From the NCBI GenBank assembly GCA_011392765.1, contig WYCW01000001.1, positions 1,739,714 through 1,803,713 of the forward strand: a stretch of DNA of 64,000 nucleotides, read 5' to 3'. Source of the DNA: Candidatus Thiosymbion ectosymbiont of Catanema sp. Cochon2018 (GTDB lineage: Bacteria; Pseudomonadota; Gammaproteobacteria; Chromatiales; Chromatiaceae). The notes beneath the pieces were generated by a model that saw nothing but the letters and a program-made list of their open reading frames with translations, made no database searches and was not told where the DNA came from. Shown piece by piece: positions 25,723 to 35,053 of the stretch. The position numbers were made by a program, and so were the translations under genes. Numbering within the stretch: position 1 is the stretch's first letter; each line of letters starts with the position of its first letter.

Positions 25723-27225
25723 ATGACACCCGAAACCTTCGCCGATCTTGCCGCCCGGGGCTATAACCGGATTCCCATCGTCTGCGAGGTACGCGCCGAT
25801 CTCGATACCCCCCTGAGTGTCTATCTCAAACTCGCGGACGGCCCCTTCTCTTACCTGTTCGAATCCGTCCACGGCGGCGAGAAGTGGGGCCGTTACTCCA
25901 TCATCGGGCTGCCCTGCCGGACCCTGCTCAAGGTCTACGGCCACCGCGTAGTCCTGGAACGGGACGGTTCCGTCGTCCAGGACCGAGAGGTCAAGGACCC
26001 CCTGGCCTGGGTCGAAGACTTTCAGGCCCGGATCCGGGTCTATGAGCAACCCGACATGCCGCGCTTTACCGGCGGTCTGGTGGGTTACTTCGGCTACGAC
26101 ACCATTCGTTATATCGAGCCCCGGCTGACTCGGTGTCCGAGCCCGGATCTCATCGGCACCCCGGACATCCTGCTCATGGTATCGGACGAGGTAGTCGTTT
26201 TCGACAACCTGTCCGGACTGATGTACCTCATCAAGCACCTGGACCCGACCGCCGGGGAGACCCTGGAGGCCGGAGAAGCCCGCCTTAACGAATTGGTTGG
26301 GCGCGTGACGGGCGCAACGCCCCGACCCGTCCATAGAGCACCCAGACAGGTGCGGGAGTCCGACTTCGTCTCCGGCTTCACGGAGGATGGCTACCGGCAG
26401 GCGGTAGACCGCATCAAGGACTACATCCTGGCGGGCGATTGCTTGCAGGTGGTACTCTCGCAGCGCCTCTCCATTCCCTTCGGCGCCTCGTCCCTGGACC
26501 TGTACCGGGCCTTGCGTGCGCTCAACCCATCCCCCTATATGTACCTCCTGGAGCTGGGGGACTTCCGGATCGTGGGTTCATCGCCGGAGATCCTGACCCG
26601 GTTGGAAGACGGCTTGGTTACCGTCCGCCCCATCGCCGGCACCCGTCGCCGCGGCCACACGGAGGCCGAGGATCGGGCGCTGGAAGCAGAGTTGCTGGCC
26701 GATCCCAAGGAGCGCGCCGAGCACCTGATGCTGATCGACCTGGGCCGCAACGATGCCGGGCGTGTGGCCCGAGTGGGCACGGTGCGGGTGACCGACCACA
26801 TGCTCGTAGAACGTTACTCCCACGTCATGCACATCGTCTCCAACGTGGTCGGAGAGCTGGCGGACGGTATGAGCGCCATCGACCTGCTGCGGGCCACCTT
26901 TCCCGCCGGCACCGTTTCCGGCGCACCCAAGATCCGGGCCATGGAAATCATCGACGAGCTCGAGCCGGTCAAGCGCGGCGTCTACTCCGGGGCAGTCGGT
27001 TACCTATCCTGGAACGGCAACATGGACACGGCGATCGCCATCCGTACCGCCGTGATCCGGGACGGCACCCTGCACATCCAGGCCGGCGCCGGGGTAGTAG
27101 CGGACTCCCGGCCCGAGCTCGAATGGAAGGAGACCATGAATAAGGGACGTGCCATCTTCCGTGCCGTAGCCATGGCTGAGGCGGGTATCGATCGTCACCT
27201 GTGCCCGGATGCAGGTGGTGGTTAA
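25723..27225 (+). CDS. trpE: Anthranilate synthase component I
   Basis: First committed step of tryptophan synthesis: chorismate plus ammonia/glutamine to anthranilate, in complex with TrpG. Tryptophan-binding N-terminal motif [19 protein letters not shown], then the catalytic core with [30 protein letters not shown] and [19 protein letters not shown]. 500 residues, full length. It is on the opposite strand to, and about 10 kb from, trpG-trpD-trpC, with a transposon and a CHAT gene between, so the pathway genes have been separated. Confidence 0.97.
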   Translation: MTPETFADLAARGYNRIPIVCEVRADLDTPLSVYLKLADGPFSYLFESVHGGEKWGRYSIIGLPCRTLLKVYGHRVVLERDGSVVQDREVKDPLAWVEDFQARIRVYEQPDMPRFTGGLVGYFGYDTIRYIEPRLTRCPSPDLIGTPDILLMVSDEVVVFDNLSGLMYLIKHLDPTAGETLEAGEARLNELVGRVTGATPRPVHRAPRQVRESDFVSGFTEDGYRQAVDRIKDYILAGDCLQVVLSQRLSIPFGASSLDLYRALRALNPSPYMYLLELGDFRIVGSSPEILTRLEDGLVTVRPIAGTRRRGHTEAEDRALEAELLADPKERAEHLMLIDLGRNDAGRVARVGTVRVTDHMLVERYSHVMHIVSNVVGELADGMSAIDLLRATFPAGTVSGAPKIRAMEIIDELEPVKRGVYSGAVGYLSWNGNMDTAIAIRTAVIRDGTLHIQAGAGVVADSRPELEWKETMNKGRAIFRAVAMAEAGIDRHLCPDAGGG

Positions 27226-27430
27226 TTCCGGATGGTACCGATACAGGGGAGGAACCGGTAGGGCGGGCGCATATAAATTTCTTTTCGATTAACAAGTTAC
27301 TACCAACCGTGTCAATTGGGCAGAGCCGGGAGCGCCGGCATCCTGCCGGCTCGTAGCCCGTAGATCCTATGAAGGCCCGCAGCGGGTTAACCTTAGAGGG
27401 TAAACCAAACCTAAAGAGGAGAACCCAAAG

Positions 27431-28558
27431 ATGACTGCGGACCTTCAAGAGCAAGGGTACGTGAATGCAACGGTACTGTACATGGCGCTGGAACTGAGCA
27501 ACACGAAGTGGCGGTTGGCGTTCGGTGACGGCACGCGGCAACGGCAAGTGGTAATCGGGGCGGGCGATATAGCAGGCTTAAGGGAGCAGCTTGCCAAGGT
27601 CAAGGAGAAATGGGGGTTGCCCCCGGAGACGGCGGTCGTGAGTTGCTACGAAGCCGGTCGGGACGGCTTCTGGCTGCACCGCCAACTGGCCGCATTGGGG
27701 ATTGCGAACCGGGTGGTGGATGCGGCCAGCATCGAGGTGTCGCGGCGTGCGCGGCGAGCGAAGACCGATCGGCTGGATGCGCGGGCGCTGTTGGCGAAGC
27801 TGATCCGCTATGAGCGTGGCGAGCGTGGGGTGTGGCGTGTGGTGCGGGTGCCGGAGGTCGAGTGGGAAGACCTGCGGCAACTGCACCGGGAGCGCGAGGA
27901 CTTGCTGAATGAACGCACGCGCCATCGCAACCGGCTGAGCAGCAAGTTGGTGGCGCAAGGGATTCGGCTCCCGTTGCGAAAGGACTTTGTGGCCCGGCTG
28001 GAAGAGGTGAGGTTATTCGACGGGAGTGAGCTACCGGAACATCTGAAAGCCGGCTTGATCCGGGAGTGGGAGCGTCTGCAGGGGGTGCAAGCGCAACTAC
28101 GGGCGGTGGAACAAGAGATCGGGGCGCTGATCGAAACCGCCGACCGTACCCAAGCGGTGCGGGCGCTGATGGTGCTGACCGGCGTGGGTTGGGTTGGTGC
28201 CTGGGTGCTGGTGATGGAACTGTTCGGTTGGCGGGAGTTGACCAACCGTCGGCAGTTGGCGAGTCTGGCCGGGTTGGTTCCGGTGCCATACCACAGCGGT
28301 CACATGGAACGTGACCAGGGGATCAGCAAAGCGGGTAACCGGCGGGTGCGGGCGCTGATGATCCAGTTGGCCTGGTTGTGGCTACGCTATCAACCGGACA
28401 GCAAACACAGCCGGTGGTTTGAGGAACGCTTTGGCGGTGGCAGCAAACGCCAGCGGCGGATCGGGATCGTGGCCCTGGCGCGGCGCCTGCTGATCGACCT
28501 GTGGCGGTTTGTGGACGCCGGCGTGGTGCCGCAAGGGGCGCGCGTGAAGGTCGCCTGA
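27431..28558 (+). CDS. IS110-family transposase (DEDD + C-terminal Transposase_20)
   Basis: 375 residues. N-terminal RuvC-like DEDD domain (MALELSNTKWRLAF; SCYEAGRDGFWLHRQL; VVDAASIEVSRRARRAKTDRLDA) and the C-terminal Transposase_20 domain (LMVLTGVGWVGAWVLVMELF; LASLAGLVPVPYHSG; GNRRVRALMIQLAWLW). The first acidic residue is Glu rather than the usual Asp in this subgroup. AAAGAGGAG lies upstream of the ATG. IS110 enzymes use a non-coding bridge RNA made from the element's own flank to choose target and donor. The frame is intact, so the element could be active. Confidence 0.93.
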   Translation: MTADLQEQGYVNATVLYMALELSNTKWRLAFGDGTRQRQVVIGAGDIAGLREQLAKVKEKWGLPPETAVVSCYEAGRDGFWLHRQLAALGIANRVVDAASIEVSRRARRAKTDRLDARALLAKLIRYERGERGVWRVVRVPEVEWEDLRQLHREREDLLNERTRHRNRLSSKLVAQGIRLPLRKDFVARLEEVRLFDGSELPEHLKAGLIREWERLQGVQAQLRAVEQEIGALIETADRTQAVRALMVLTGVGWVGAWVLVMELFGWRELTNRRQLASLAGLVPVPYHSGHMERDQGISKAGNRRVRALMIQLAWLWLRYQPDSKHSRWFEERFGGGSKRQRRIGIVALARRLLIDLWRFVDAGVVPQGARVKVA

Positions 28559-29254
28559 GTGGTCTGCACGGCCTGCCGTCAGGCTAACGTTTCATCACCT
28601 TCTGAGCAACCAAGGGGGAGATAAAACGCCTCGAAAAGAGGCCCGATCACAAGGGATGGTACCGTTTTCTGCGGTTGAACACGCCCGTTGCCCAGCCGAG
28701 TCGAGAACCGGACTGATTTCGTAGATGGGGCGTGCTCACTGTGGGTGTCACCGGCGTCTTGAAGGCGCATGCACGATGAGGTGACCGGCTTTGAGCCGGC
28801 ACGGATAGAAGGTGGTCGCGGTCCGGTCTGGACCCGCTTAACACGACACCCGACGCAGCACACGGTGCAACTGCAACCAGGTCGAACCGAACGCAGTGGG
28901 TATGAGCCACCCGTGGCCTACCGGCTCCCTAATCAGGAGGAACATGCGGCCCATGAACGATAACACCTGAAGCACACCGCGCGCCGGATTGAGACGGCGC
29001 CAAAACCAACGCCCTGGGGTTGACAAGCGGGGCCTCATAGAAGGTTGGGCAAAGCCGCCGGGGACTCCATGGACTCAGTGGACCACGTGGACTCGGGGTC
29101 GCTGTGTGCCCCCGAGTCCATACGGTTCATGTTGTCTACTGGGCTACCCGCATGCCGTCCATGTGGTCCACGGCGGCGTGCCCGACATCCACCGTTCGTT
29201 GGGGCAGGCTTGGTGCGCCTTTACCTAACCTACAAGATCATGTTTTTGGGAGGA
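28559..29254 (+). ncRNA. Candidate guide (bridge) RNA region in the IS110-family 3' flank
   Basis: About 700 bases after the transposase stop with no supported gene. IS1111-type members of IS110 encode the bridge RNA on this side. The outer part (28917-29040) matches the decayed copy (2010-2135) almost without change, while the transposase part of that copy is riddled with small deletions. The exact RNA boundaries cannot be read by eye. Confidence 0.35.
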
Positions 29255-29316
29255 TTTATACGCGCTCGCCCTGAGAGGTTGTTCGTAGGCTGGGTTAAGC
29301 GCAGCAAAACCCGGTA

Positions 29317-32300
29317 TCATGGACAGCGCATGGCTGGGTGGCGATTGCAATGCCGGGTTTCGTTCCTCAGTGATTGCTTCAGATAGCCGACCGCCGTCTC
29401 GTACTCGCCCTGGGCATGGTAGATCTGCGAGATGTTGTTCAGCGTGCCCCCTTCGTGTGCACGGTCACCGATCTCCTGCATGATTGCCAGTACTTGTTTC
29501 AGGTAGCCGAGTGCCGTCTCGTACTCGCCCTGGGCATGATAGATGGCCGAGATGTTATTGAGTGTGGCCCCTTCGCCCGCTCGGTCGCCGATCTCTTGGC
29601 TGATTGCCAGGGATTGTTTGAGGTAGCCGACCGCCGTCTCGTAATCGCCCTGGGCGTCATAGATCTGCGAGATGTTGTTCAGCGTGACCCCTTTGACTGC
29701 GCGGTCGTCGATCTCCTGTTGGATCGCCAGGGATTGCTTGAGATAGCCGACCGCCATCTCGTACTTGCCCTGGGCATGATAGATCCGCGAGAGGTTGTTG
29801 AGTGTGGCCTTTTCGCCCGCTCGGTCGCCGATCTCTTGACAGATCGGCAAGGTTTGCTGCAGGTAACCGATCGCCGTCTTGTAATCGCCCTGAGCATGAT
29901 AGATCTGCGAGATGTTGTTCAGCGTGGCCCCTTTGCCCTGTCGGTTGCCGATCTCTTGCATGATCGCCAAGGCTCGTTGCAGGTAGTCGAGTGCCGTCTG
30001 GTAATCGCCCTGGGCTTGGTAGATCCCCGAGATGTTGTTGAGTGTGGCCCCTTCGCCCTGTCGGTCACCGATCTCCTGTTGAATTGCCAGAGATTGCTGC
30101 AGGTAGGTTTGTGCCTTTTCGTACTCGCCGATATGAAAGAACTGCTTGCCGGTCTGGTTGAGGGCCTGGGCGCGGACGGCTGGGTCCTGGGAGCGACAGA
30201 TAGGGGGCAGCCAATCGGAGAGCAGAGTGGCATAAAGACCGGCCATGCTGAGTGGTCCGACGATCCGGGCCAGGGCCCAGCGGTCGGCGGCGGCCTGTTC
30301 GCCGGCAATCCGGAGGGCCTGGTGCGCGGCCATTGCCTGGGCGAGGGTGGGGCGTTCGTGTCGGCAGAGGTAGACCTGGTACTCGGCGGCGGATTTGAGC
30401 CATTGGATCTCTGGAGCTGGTGTGCCGTTCCTCCGCAACCACTCGGCCACCAGAGGTGGGCACTGGTACTCGCGGGTGAGCAGATCCGGGGCCTCACGCT
30501 GCTCCACCAGAGACACAGCCAGCAGTTTTTCAAGCAACCGCTCCGGGTCCGGCAGGTCCAAGGCCAGCTTGATGATGCCTTCGATGGGCACCGGGGTCTG
30601 ATAGGCAGGCAGACGCGCCAGTAGCGCACGTTCGTCCGGAGTGCGGTGGGCAATGACAGTTTCCAGGGCCATATCGGTCTGGGTCTCCGCCTCGTCCGCG
30701 GCCAGCCGTTCCAGGAACGCTGCCTCGTCTGCCGGATCCATGTCGCCCACCGCCGCGGCGAAGAATTCCAACCCCCGCCAGTTGCCATGGAGAACCTGGT
30801 AGGCCCGACGCAGCCGTTCCCGCCGGCGATAGAAGCCGGCCGGCAGCCGCAAGGATCTGGCCTGTTGCAGGAAATCGCCGTAGCTCGCGTGTTCCAGCGG
30901 CCAGTGGTCGGCCTCGGGCCAGTCCGGCAGATGCCAGCGGGAGGTGACCAGTAGCACCAAGCCTTGGTCACACAGCCCCTCGGCGGCGGCGATCCAGGCG
31001 CCGACAATGTCTCCGGCCTCGCCGGCGTCGAGTTCCAGGCTGTCGGGCCGCTGGAGGGATTCCAGGTTGTCGAGGAACAGCAGCACCCGCTTCCCGTACT
31101 GGGTCAGCAGCAGGCGCAGCAGGAGCTTGGCCCGGCATGCTTCGTCTCGGCACTGCGGTTCCATACGGCTGTATCGTTGGGCGTTGTCTTTGGATAGGGC
31201 GAGTTCCAACTCGAAGCGGAAGTCATGAAAAGAATTCTCCGGGCGGGCCGACCAGGCCAGGACCTCCCAGCCGGCTTGCTGGAGCCCTTGCGCCAGCTTG
31301 CCGGCCAGGGCGGTCTTGCCCTGACCGCCGGGGCCGGTGATGAGCAACCGGCGTCGCTTGCCCGTGCCCAGCTCCCCTTCGAGGGCGCGCAGCTCCTTGC
31401 GCCGCCCCAAAAAACGCGGCGGCAGGGTGACGGTGGCGAGGGATTGGTTGACCAGGCGTTCCGCCGGCGGTTTCGGCTCGAATCCCCAGTCGATCAGGGG
31501 CCGGTCCGGATCGGCGCTGAGCAGCATGGGCAGACACCACTGGCCCAGGCTGAGGCCGGCCAGGGTCGGGTCTTCGGCGTCGCGTCGCCAAATACCCCCT
31601 TCCAGGGGCCGGGTAATGGCCCCGCGTGCTTTTTGTAGGGCCAGATCCACCCGCTCCCGCCGGGCGAGCGTGTCACAAAAAGCGTGGGCGAACTGGATAC
31701 CGGCCCGGTCCAGCACCGATTCGCGCATACCCACCACATGGGGTAGTCCGCGCAGGCCGAGCCGCCGGGCCAGCCCGCTGTTTAGGGCATCCGAGGCCGC
31801 TTTGCCGGACTCGCAGGCGGAGAGCACCAGGCATTGGACCGGAGATCCCACAAAGGCCGTGGCGATCTCCGTGTCCGGGACCGAATCGGATGCCCCGTGC
31901 GGTCCCTCGAAGACGAACTCCCCCCGACCGGGCCCGTCGGTCAGGGGGCCCTGGTGGAACCGACCATGCCCGCTCAAGAAAACCAGGTGGGGCCGAAAAT
32001 CCCGGAGCTCGGCGGTGAAGGTCTTAAAACGCCCGTCGTTGGGCATCCGCAGGTCTACCAGCCCTTCGGCGATCCAGGGGGCCAGGGCCTCCTGTACCGC
32101 GTCCTGCTCGGATTCGACGTCCAGCCGGTTTCTCTCCGGGTCCAGGTCTTCGGGCAGGGAAGTAAACAACAGCACCCGCAGGGGACCCGGTTCCAAGATC
32201 GGCGCCGCGGTCGGGGGAACATCCAGGCGACGGGACAGGGCAAAGGCCGGGTCCAGACCCAGAAAACCCAGCTCGGGGTGGCATAAAGTCTCCCAGGGCA

Positions 32301-32562
32301 GTTGGAGCACTTCCGGCTCCGAAGACTCGATCACAATGGGCAGGACCCCCAGGCCCGCTGCCTTCTGTGCTCGTTCGAGGTTTTTCCCCGCGTCCAGGGC
32401 CCGCCACAGGGCTTCTCCCATGGCCCGGAGCAGCTCGTCGGTGACCAGCTCCCGATGGGCGTAGCGCAGGGCCAGCCCCGCGGCCATCCGCCCGAGCTCC
32501 GGTTGGTTCCGGATCAGATCGACCGGGGGCTGGAGAATCAGGGCCTGCTCAGCGACAATCAT
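29317..32562 (-). CDS. CHAT protease-STAND NTPase-TPR protein, C-terminus cut by a repeat
   Basis: A 1081-residue NLR-like protein. Residues about 1-345: CHAT (caspase-like) domain with the catalytic dyad His199 (FLSGHG) and Cys250 (VLSACESG). Residues about 385-620: STAND NTPase with Walker A GPGGQGKT (410-417) and Walker B VLLFLDN. Then winged-helix-like and helical regions, then at least six TPRs of about 40 residues (NNISQIYHAQGDYETAVGYLKQSLAI type). Such architecture suits ligand-triggered oligomerisation and proteolysis in defence or cell death; the trigger is unknown. The last TPR breaks into LRNETRHCNRHPAMRCP, encoded by an AACCCAGCC-type repeat, so the array has lost its natural end. 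Start 32562 is chosen because upstream in-frame ATGs fall inside element J. Confidence 0.9.
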   Translation of the reverse strand: MIVAEQALILQPPVDLIRNQPELGRMAAGLALRYAHRELVTDELLRAMGEALWRALDAGKNLERAQKAAGLGVLPIVIESSEPEVLQLPWETLCHPELGFLGLDPAFALSRRLDVPPTAAPILEPGPLRVLLFTSLPEDLDPERNRLDVESEQDAVQEALAPWIAEGLVDLRMPNDGRFKTFTAELRDFRPHLVFLSGHGRFHQGPLTDGPGRGEFVFEGPHGASDSVPDTEIATAFVGSPVQCLVLSACESGKAASDALNSGLARRLGLRGLPHVVGMRESVLDRAGIQFAHAFCDTLARRERVDLALQKARGAITRPLEGGIWRRDAEDPTLAGLSLGQWCLPMLLSADPDRPLIDWGFEPKPPAERLVNQSLATVTLPPRFLGRRKELRALEGELGTGKRRRLLITGPGGQGKTALAGKLAQGLQQAGWEVLAWSARPENSFHDFRFELELALSKDNAQRYSRMEPQCRDEACRAKLLLRLLLTQYGKRVLLFLDNLESLQRPDSLELDAGEAGDIVGAWIAAAEGLCDQGLVLLVTSRWHLPDWPEADHWPLEHASYGDFLQQARSLRLPAGFYRRRERLRRAYQVLHGNWRGLEFFAAAVGDMDPADEAAFLERLAADEAETQTDMALETVIAHRTPDERALLARLPAYQTPVPIEGIIKLALDLPDPERLLEKLLAVSLVEQREAPDLLTREYQCPPLVAEWLRRNGTPAPEIQWLKSAAEYQVYLCRHERPTLAQAMAAHQALRIAGEQAAADRWALARIVGPLSMAGLYATLLSDWLPPICRSQDPAVRAQALNQTGKQFFHIGEYEKAQTYLQQSLAIQQEIGDRQGEGATLNNISGIYQAQGDYQTALDYLQRALAIMQEIGNRQGKGATLNNISQIYHAQGDYKTAIGYLQQTLPICQEIGDRAGEKATLNNLSRIYHAQGKYEMAVGYLKQSLAIQQEIDDRAVKGVTLNNISQIYDAQGDYETAVGYLKQSLAISQEIGDRAGEGATLNNISAIYHAQGEYETALGYLKQVLAIMQEIGDRAHEGGTLNNISQIYHAQGEYETAVGYLKQSLRNETRHCNRHPAMRCP

Positions 32563-32568
32563 ATGGCT

Positions 32569-32702
32569 AGGGCGTGTTGACATTTGAAAAGGGTAAAACC
32601 CCCTCCGGAGACTTGGATCTGTTGACATGTATTCTTAAGCGAAGGCGATTGCGAGGAAAAGGGCCGCAATCTGACCTAAGAACGATGAATGTCAACAGCC
32701 CT
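32569..32702. repeat. Element J, copy 2 (GTTGACAT ends)
   Basis: GGGCGTGTTGACATTT ... CGATGAATGTCAACAGCCC. Interior block AAGGCGATTGCGAGGAA and AAAGGGCCGCAA shared with copy 1. It directly precedes the start of the CHAT-STAND gene and has probably replaced its upstream region. Confidence 0.65.
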
Positions 32703-32727
32703 TTGTTTCCTATTTTGGAGAATTATC

Positions 32728-32907
32728 ATGTATGCGGCGAAACAAGAGGCTCTGGAGACCATCGGCAAACTGCCGGAGGATACAGACATGGATGAGATCA
32801 TGTACCGGCTCTATGTGCTGGATAAGATCAGGGAGGGGCAGGATGCTGTAGAGCAGGGCCACACCCTCACCAGTGAAGAACTCAAACGGGAAATCGATTC
32901 ATGGTGA
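32728..32907 (+). CDS. Antitoxin-like small protein of a ParE-type TA pair
   Basis: 59 residues starting MYAAKQEALETIGKLPEDTD, with GGAGA ahead of the ATG. The pattern ALETIGKLPEDTDMDEIMYRLYVLDKIREG and the ending SEELKREIDSW are those of small antitoxins next to ParE/RelE toxins. It overlaps the start of a truncated toxin frame by seven bases. Confidence 0.75.
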   Translation: MYAAKQEALETIGKLPEDTDMDEIMYRLYVLDKIREGQDAVEQGHTLTSEELKREIDSW

Positions 32908-32971
32908 TCTGGTCGCAACCAGCCAAGGCCGATCTACGCGCCATTCATGACTATATTGCCCACAATTTAAA
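32901..32971 (+). pseudogene. ParE-type toxin, only the first 22 codons left
   Basis: MVIWSQPAKADLRAIHDYI then AHN is a standard ParE N-terminus; after about base 32967 the sequence becomes AAAAATCCTGTCAATCCTGG repeats followed by the left end of element A (33024-33052). The toxin fold is lost. Confidence 0.8.
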
Positions 32972-33039
32972 ACGAAGAAAAATCCTGTCAATCCTGGAAA
33001 TCCTGTTAATCCTGTACTATTGGCTAGCGAGGTTTCGCC

Positions 33040-33294
33040 TCAGATCGACTGGGCAGGTATTTCGGGTTCGGAGGTCGGGATGCTGTCGGGAAGCTCGTAG
33101 CGGACATCGCCTGGCCCAGCCTCCTCGCCTCGCATCACCGTGACGACCCGCTGTTCGTAGGGGGCCAGATCGACCTTGCACACGGCCCCGCAATAGGGGC
33201 ATTCGAGCAGCAGCACCGGATCGCCTGTGAGATCGACCACTTGTCCGAAGGTGCGTTCGCACTTCCGGCACACGAAGGAAGGGCGGGTCTTCAT
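33040..33294 (-). CDS. Small zinc-ribbon protein
   Basis: 84 residues with C9-x2-C12 (FVCRKCERTF) and C32-x2-C35 (LECPYCGAVC), the spacing of a zinc ribbon. The rest is acidic and unstructured-looking. No family name recognised. The end of the frame enters element A sequence (PEIPAQSI), so the last residues may be acquired. It lies after the trpC side of the trp cluster on the same strand. Confidence 0.6.
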   Translation of the reverse strand: MKTRPSFVCRKCERTFGQVVDLTGDPVLLLECPYCGAVCKVDLAPYEQRVVTVMRGEEAGPGDVRYELPDSIPTSEPEIPAQSI

Positions 33295-33395
33295 GGTTGG
33301 TTACTCTCTGAATGATGAGTGATGAATGATGAATGATGAATGTGGGAGCAGCCATTCCCCTCATCATTCATCATTCCGCATTCATCACTCATCAT

Positions 33396-33836
33396 TCATA
33401 ACAGAGTGGCGACCGCACAGCAGATGCCGGCGAAAAACAGCCCGCAGGAAGGGAGCAGCAACCGGCGCTTGTGCAATGCGCTGCGTCGAAAGTAGCCCTC
33501 GATACTGAGCGGACCCTTCCCATTCTCCTCGTCGGCGGATAATCGGTTCCTGTCCACCCGGTAGTTGCGGGGAGTCAGGGCAATGAGGGCCAGGACCAGG
33601 GCCATTCCCCAGCAGACGAAGGTGAGCCGGAGCCAGACGTCGCCGAAGACCGTGCCCTTGGGTACCAGCTTCAGGGCGGCTGCGTAGATGCCGGGGACAG
33701 CCAGCTCCAGGGCGATGAGCTGGCGCGCCAGGTCGTCCATACGCGTGCTCTGACCGGTGATGTCCTCGATCAGCTTGTCCCGTAACAGCTGATCCTGGCG
33801 GAAAGGCGGTGCGGTGGGATGCGGGGTCTCGTTCAT
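33396..33836 (-). CDS. Two-helix membrane protein, unknown
   Basis: 146 residues from MNETPHPTAPPF. A helical soluble N-terminal half (DKLIEDITGQSTRMDDLARQLI) is followed by membrane segments LTFVCWGMALVLALIALTP and LLLPSCGLFFAGICCAVATLL, with VPGIYAAALKLV as a possible third. The open frame continues upstream to 34010 but that part overlaps trpC. It begins 40 bases after the trpC stop. Confidence 0.65.
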   Translation of the reverse strand: MNETPHPTAPPFRQDQLLRDKLIEDITGQSTRMDDLARQLIALELAVPGIYAAALKLVPKGTVFGDVWLRLTFVCWGMALVLALIALTPRNYRVDRNRLSADEENGKGPLSIEGYFRRSALHKRRLLLPSCGLFFAGICCAVATLL

Positions 33837-33876
33837 GGTCGCGTAATTGAGTATGGGAAAGACAATCTCCCTCCGG

Positions 33877-34689
33877 TCAATCGTTATTTCCCGGCGCAAA
33901 CAGTCGCGCGAGCATTGCGCCCGGATCGGCGGCACGCATGAAGACTTCTCCGACCAGGAAGGCGTGGACGCCGTGTTGTCGCATACGGGCAATGTCTTCC
34001 CCCACGCCAATGCCGCTCTCGGTGATGGGGATCCGGTCCGCAGGAATGGCGTCCAACAGGCCGAGTGTCGTTTCGAGATCGACGCGGAAGCTGCGCAGGT
34101 TCCGGTTGTTGATCCCGATCAGGCGGCTGGGAATCGCCAGGGCCCGTTCCAGCTCCTCCCGGTCATGGACTTCGATCAGCACGTCCAGCCCCAATTCCTC
34201 GGCCAGGGTGCTGAGCTCCCGCAGTTGGTCGTCCTCCAGGCAGGCCATGATCAACAGAATGCAATCGGCACCAATGGCCCGGGACTCGTAGACCTGGTAG
34301 GGGTCGATGATGAAGTCTTTGCGCAGGACCGGCAGGGTACAGGCGGATCTGGCCTCCTGCAGGTGAGCGTCGCTGCCCTGGAAGAAGTCCAGGTCGGTGA
34401 GTACCGAGAGACAGGCGGCACCGCCGTGCTGGTAGCTGGCGGCGATCTTGGACGGGCAAAAATCCTCCCGCAGCAGGCCCTTGCTGGGGGATGCCCGTTT
34501 GAGTTCGGCGATGACCGCCGGTAGGCCGGCGGCCAGCCTGGCCGCCAGGGCGTCCGCAAAACCGCGCACCGGCGGCGACTCGACGAGTCCCTGGGATAAG
34601 CGCCGCAGGGGGAGACGTTCGGCACGGAACGCCACTTCCTCCGCCTTGCGGTACACGATCTTCCTGAGGATGTCGGGGACGTCGGCCAT
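33877..34689 (-). CDS. trpC: Indole-3-glycerol phosphate synthase
   Basis: Cytosolic TIM-barrel enzyme converting CdRP to indole-3-glycerol phosphate. [19 protein letters not shown] opens the protein; the active-site motifs [11 protein letters not shown] (first catalytic Lys), [12 protein letters not shown] (second Lys), [10 protein letters not shown] and ITESGI are present. 270 residues. Start 34689 is the family start; the longer upstream frame lies in repeat DNA. Separated from trpD by 364 bases of repeats. Confidence 0.96.
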   Translation of the reverse strand: MADVPDILRKIVYRKAEEVAFRAERLPLRRLSQGLVESPPVRGFADALAARLAAGLPAVIAELKRASPSKGLLREDFCPSKIAASYQHGGAACLSVLTDLDFFQGSDAHLQEARSACTLPVLRKDFIIDPYQVYESRAIGADCILLIMACLEDDQLRELSTLAEELGLDVLIEVHDREELERALAIPSRLIGINNRNLRSFRVDLETTLGLLDAIPADRIPITESGIGVGEDIARMRQHGVHAFLVGEVFMRAADPGAMLARLFAPGNND

Positions 34690-35053
34690 AGGTCGTTCAC
34701 CTTGTAGATTGGGCAAAGCCGGGAGCGCCGGCATCCTGCCGGCAAGTAGTTGCCGCCAGGATGGCGGCGCTCCTCCAGCGACGTGCCCAACATACCGTTC
34801 CCTGTTTCTATCATTTTGATTTTGATCCCCTCTCCCGAAGAGGGTGTCGCAAAAGTCATTTCGAACCACAGAGGGCACAGAGAACGCAGAGGAAAGAATC
34901 GGTCAATTCTCTGCGTTCTCTGTGTCCTCTGTGGTTTAAAATTTCATCGATTGGCAGCTGACGCCACCGTTTTTGCGACACCCTCGGAGGGAGAGGGGGC
35001 GAAATGGCCAACCCCAGAGGAAGTGGGGTCGGAACCATTACCTTCGGTAGAGT
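34690..35053. repeat. trpD-trpC gap: two palindromic repeats, no gene
   Basis: 34708-34790 is a GATTGGGCAAAGCCGGGAG ... GTGCCCAACA repeat. 34842-34983 has inverted ends GGGTGTCGCAAAAG and TTTTTGCGACACCCT around an AACCACAGAGGGCACAGAG palindrome (34864-34940). The GTGTCGCAAAA ends recur at 12658 and 52786 with another interior. No gene seen. Confidence 0.7.

Larger units (their letters stand above)
27262..29270 (+). mobile_element. Intact IS110-family element (about 2.0 kb)
   Basis: Bounded by imperfect 16-bp inverted ends GGCGGGCGCATATAAA (27262-27277) and TTTATACGCGCTCGCC (29255-29270; two mismatches). It contains one transposase gene with about 170 bases before it and about 700 bases after it. 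A decayed copy in the other orientation is at 1875-3575. No direct repeat flanks this copy. The long 3' non-coding part resembles the IS1111 subgroup arrangement. Confidence 0.85.

Noticed and set aside
29374..30110. About 120-bp tandem repeats
   Set aside because: They encode the TPRs of the CHAT-STAND protein on the minus strand; not CRISPR or satellite DNA. The 416-codon plus-strand frame over them is a mirror artefact.
29317..32562. CRISPR type III-E (Craspase) CHAT partner
   Set aside because: No cas genes or arrays in the window, and the protein carries its own STAND and TPR sensor domains.
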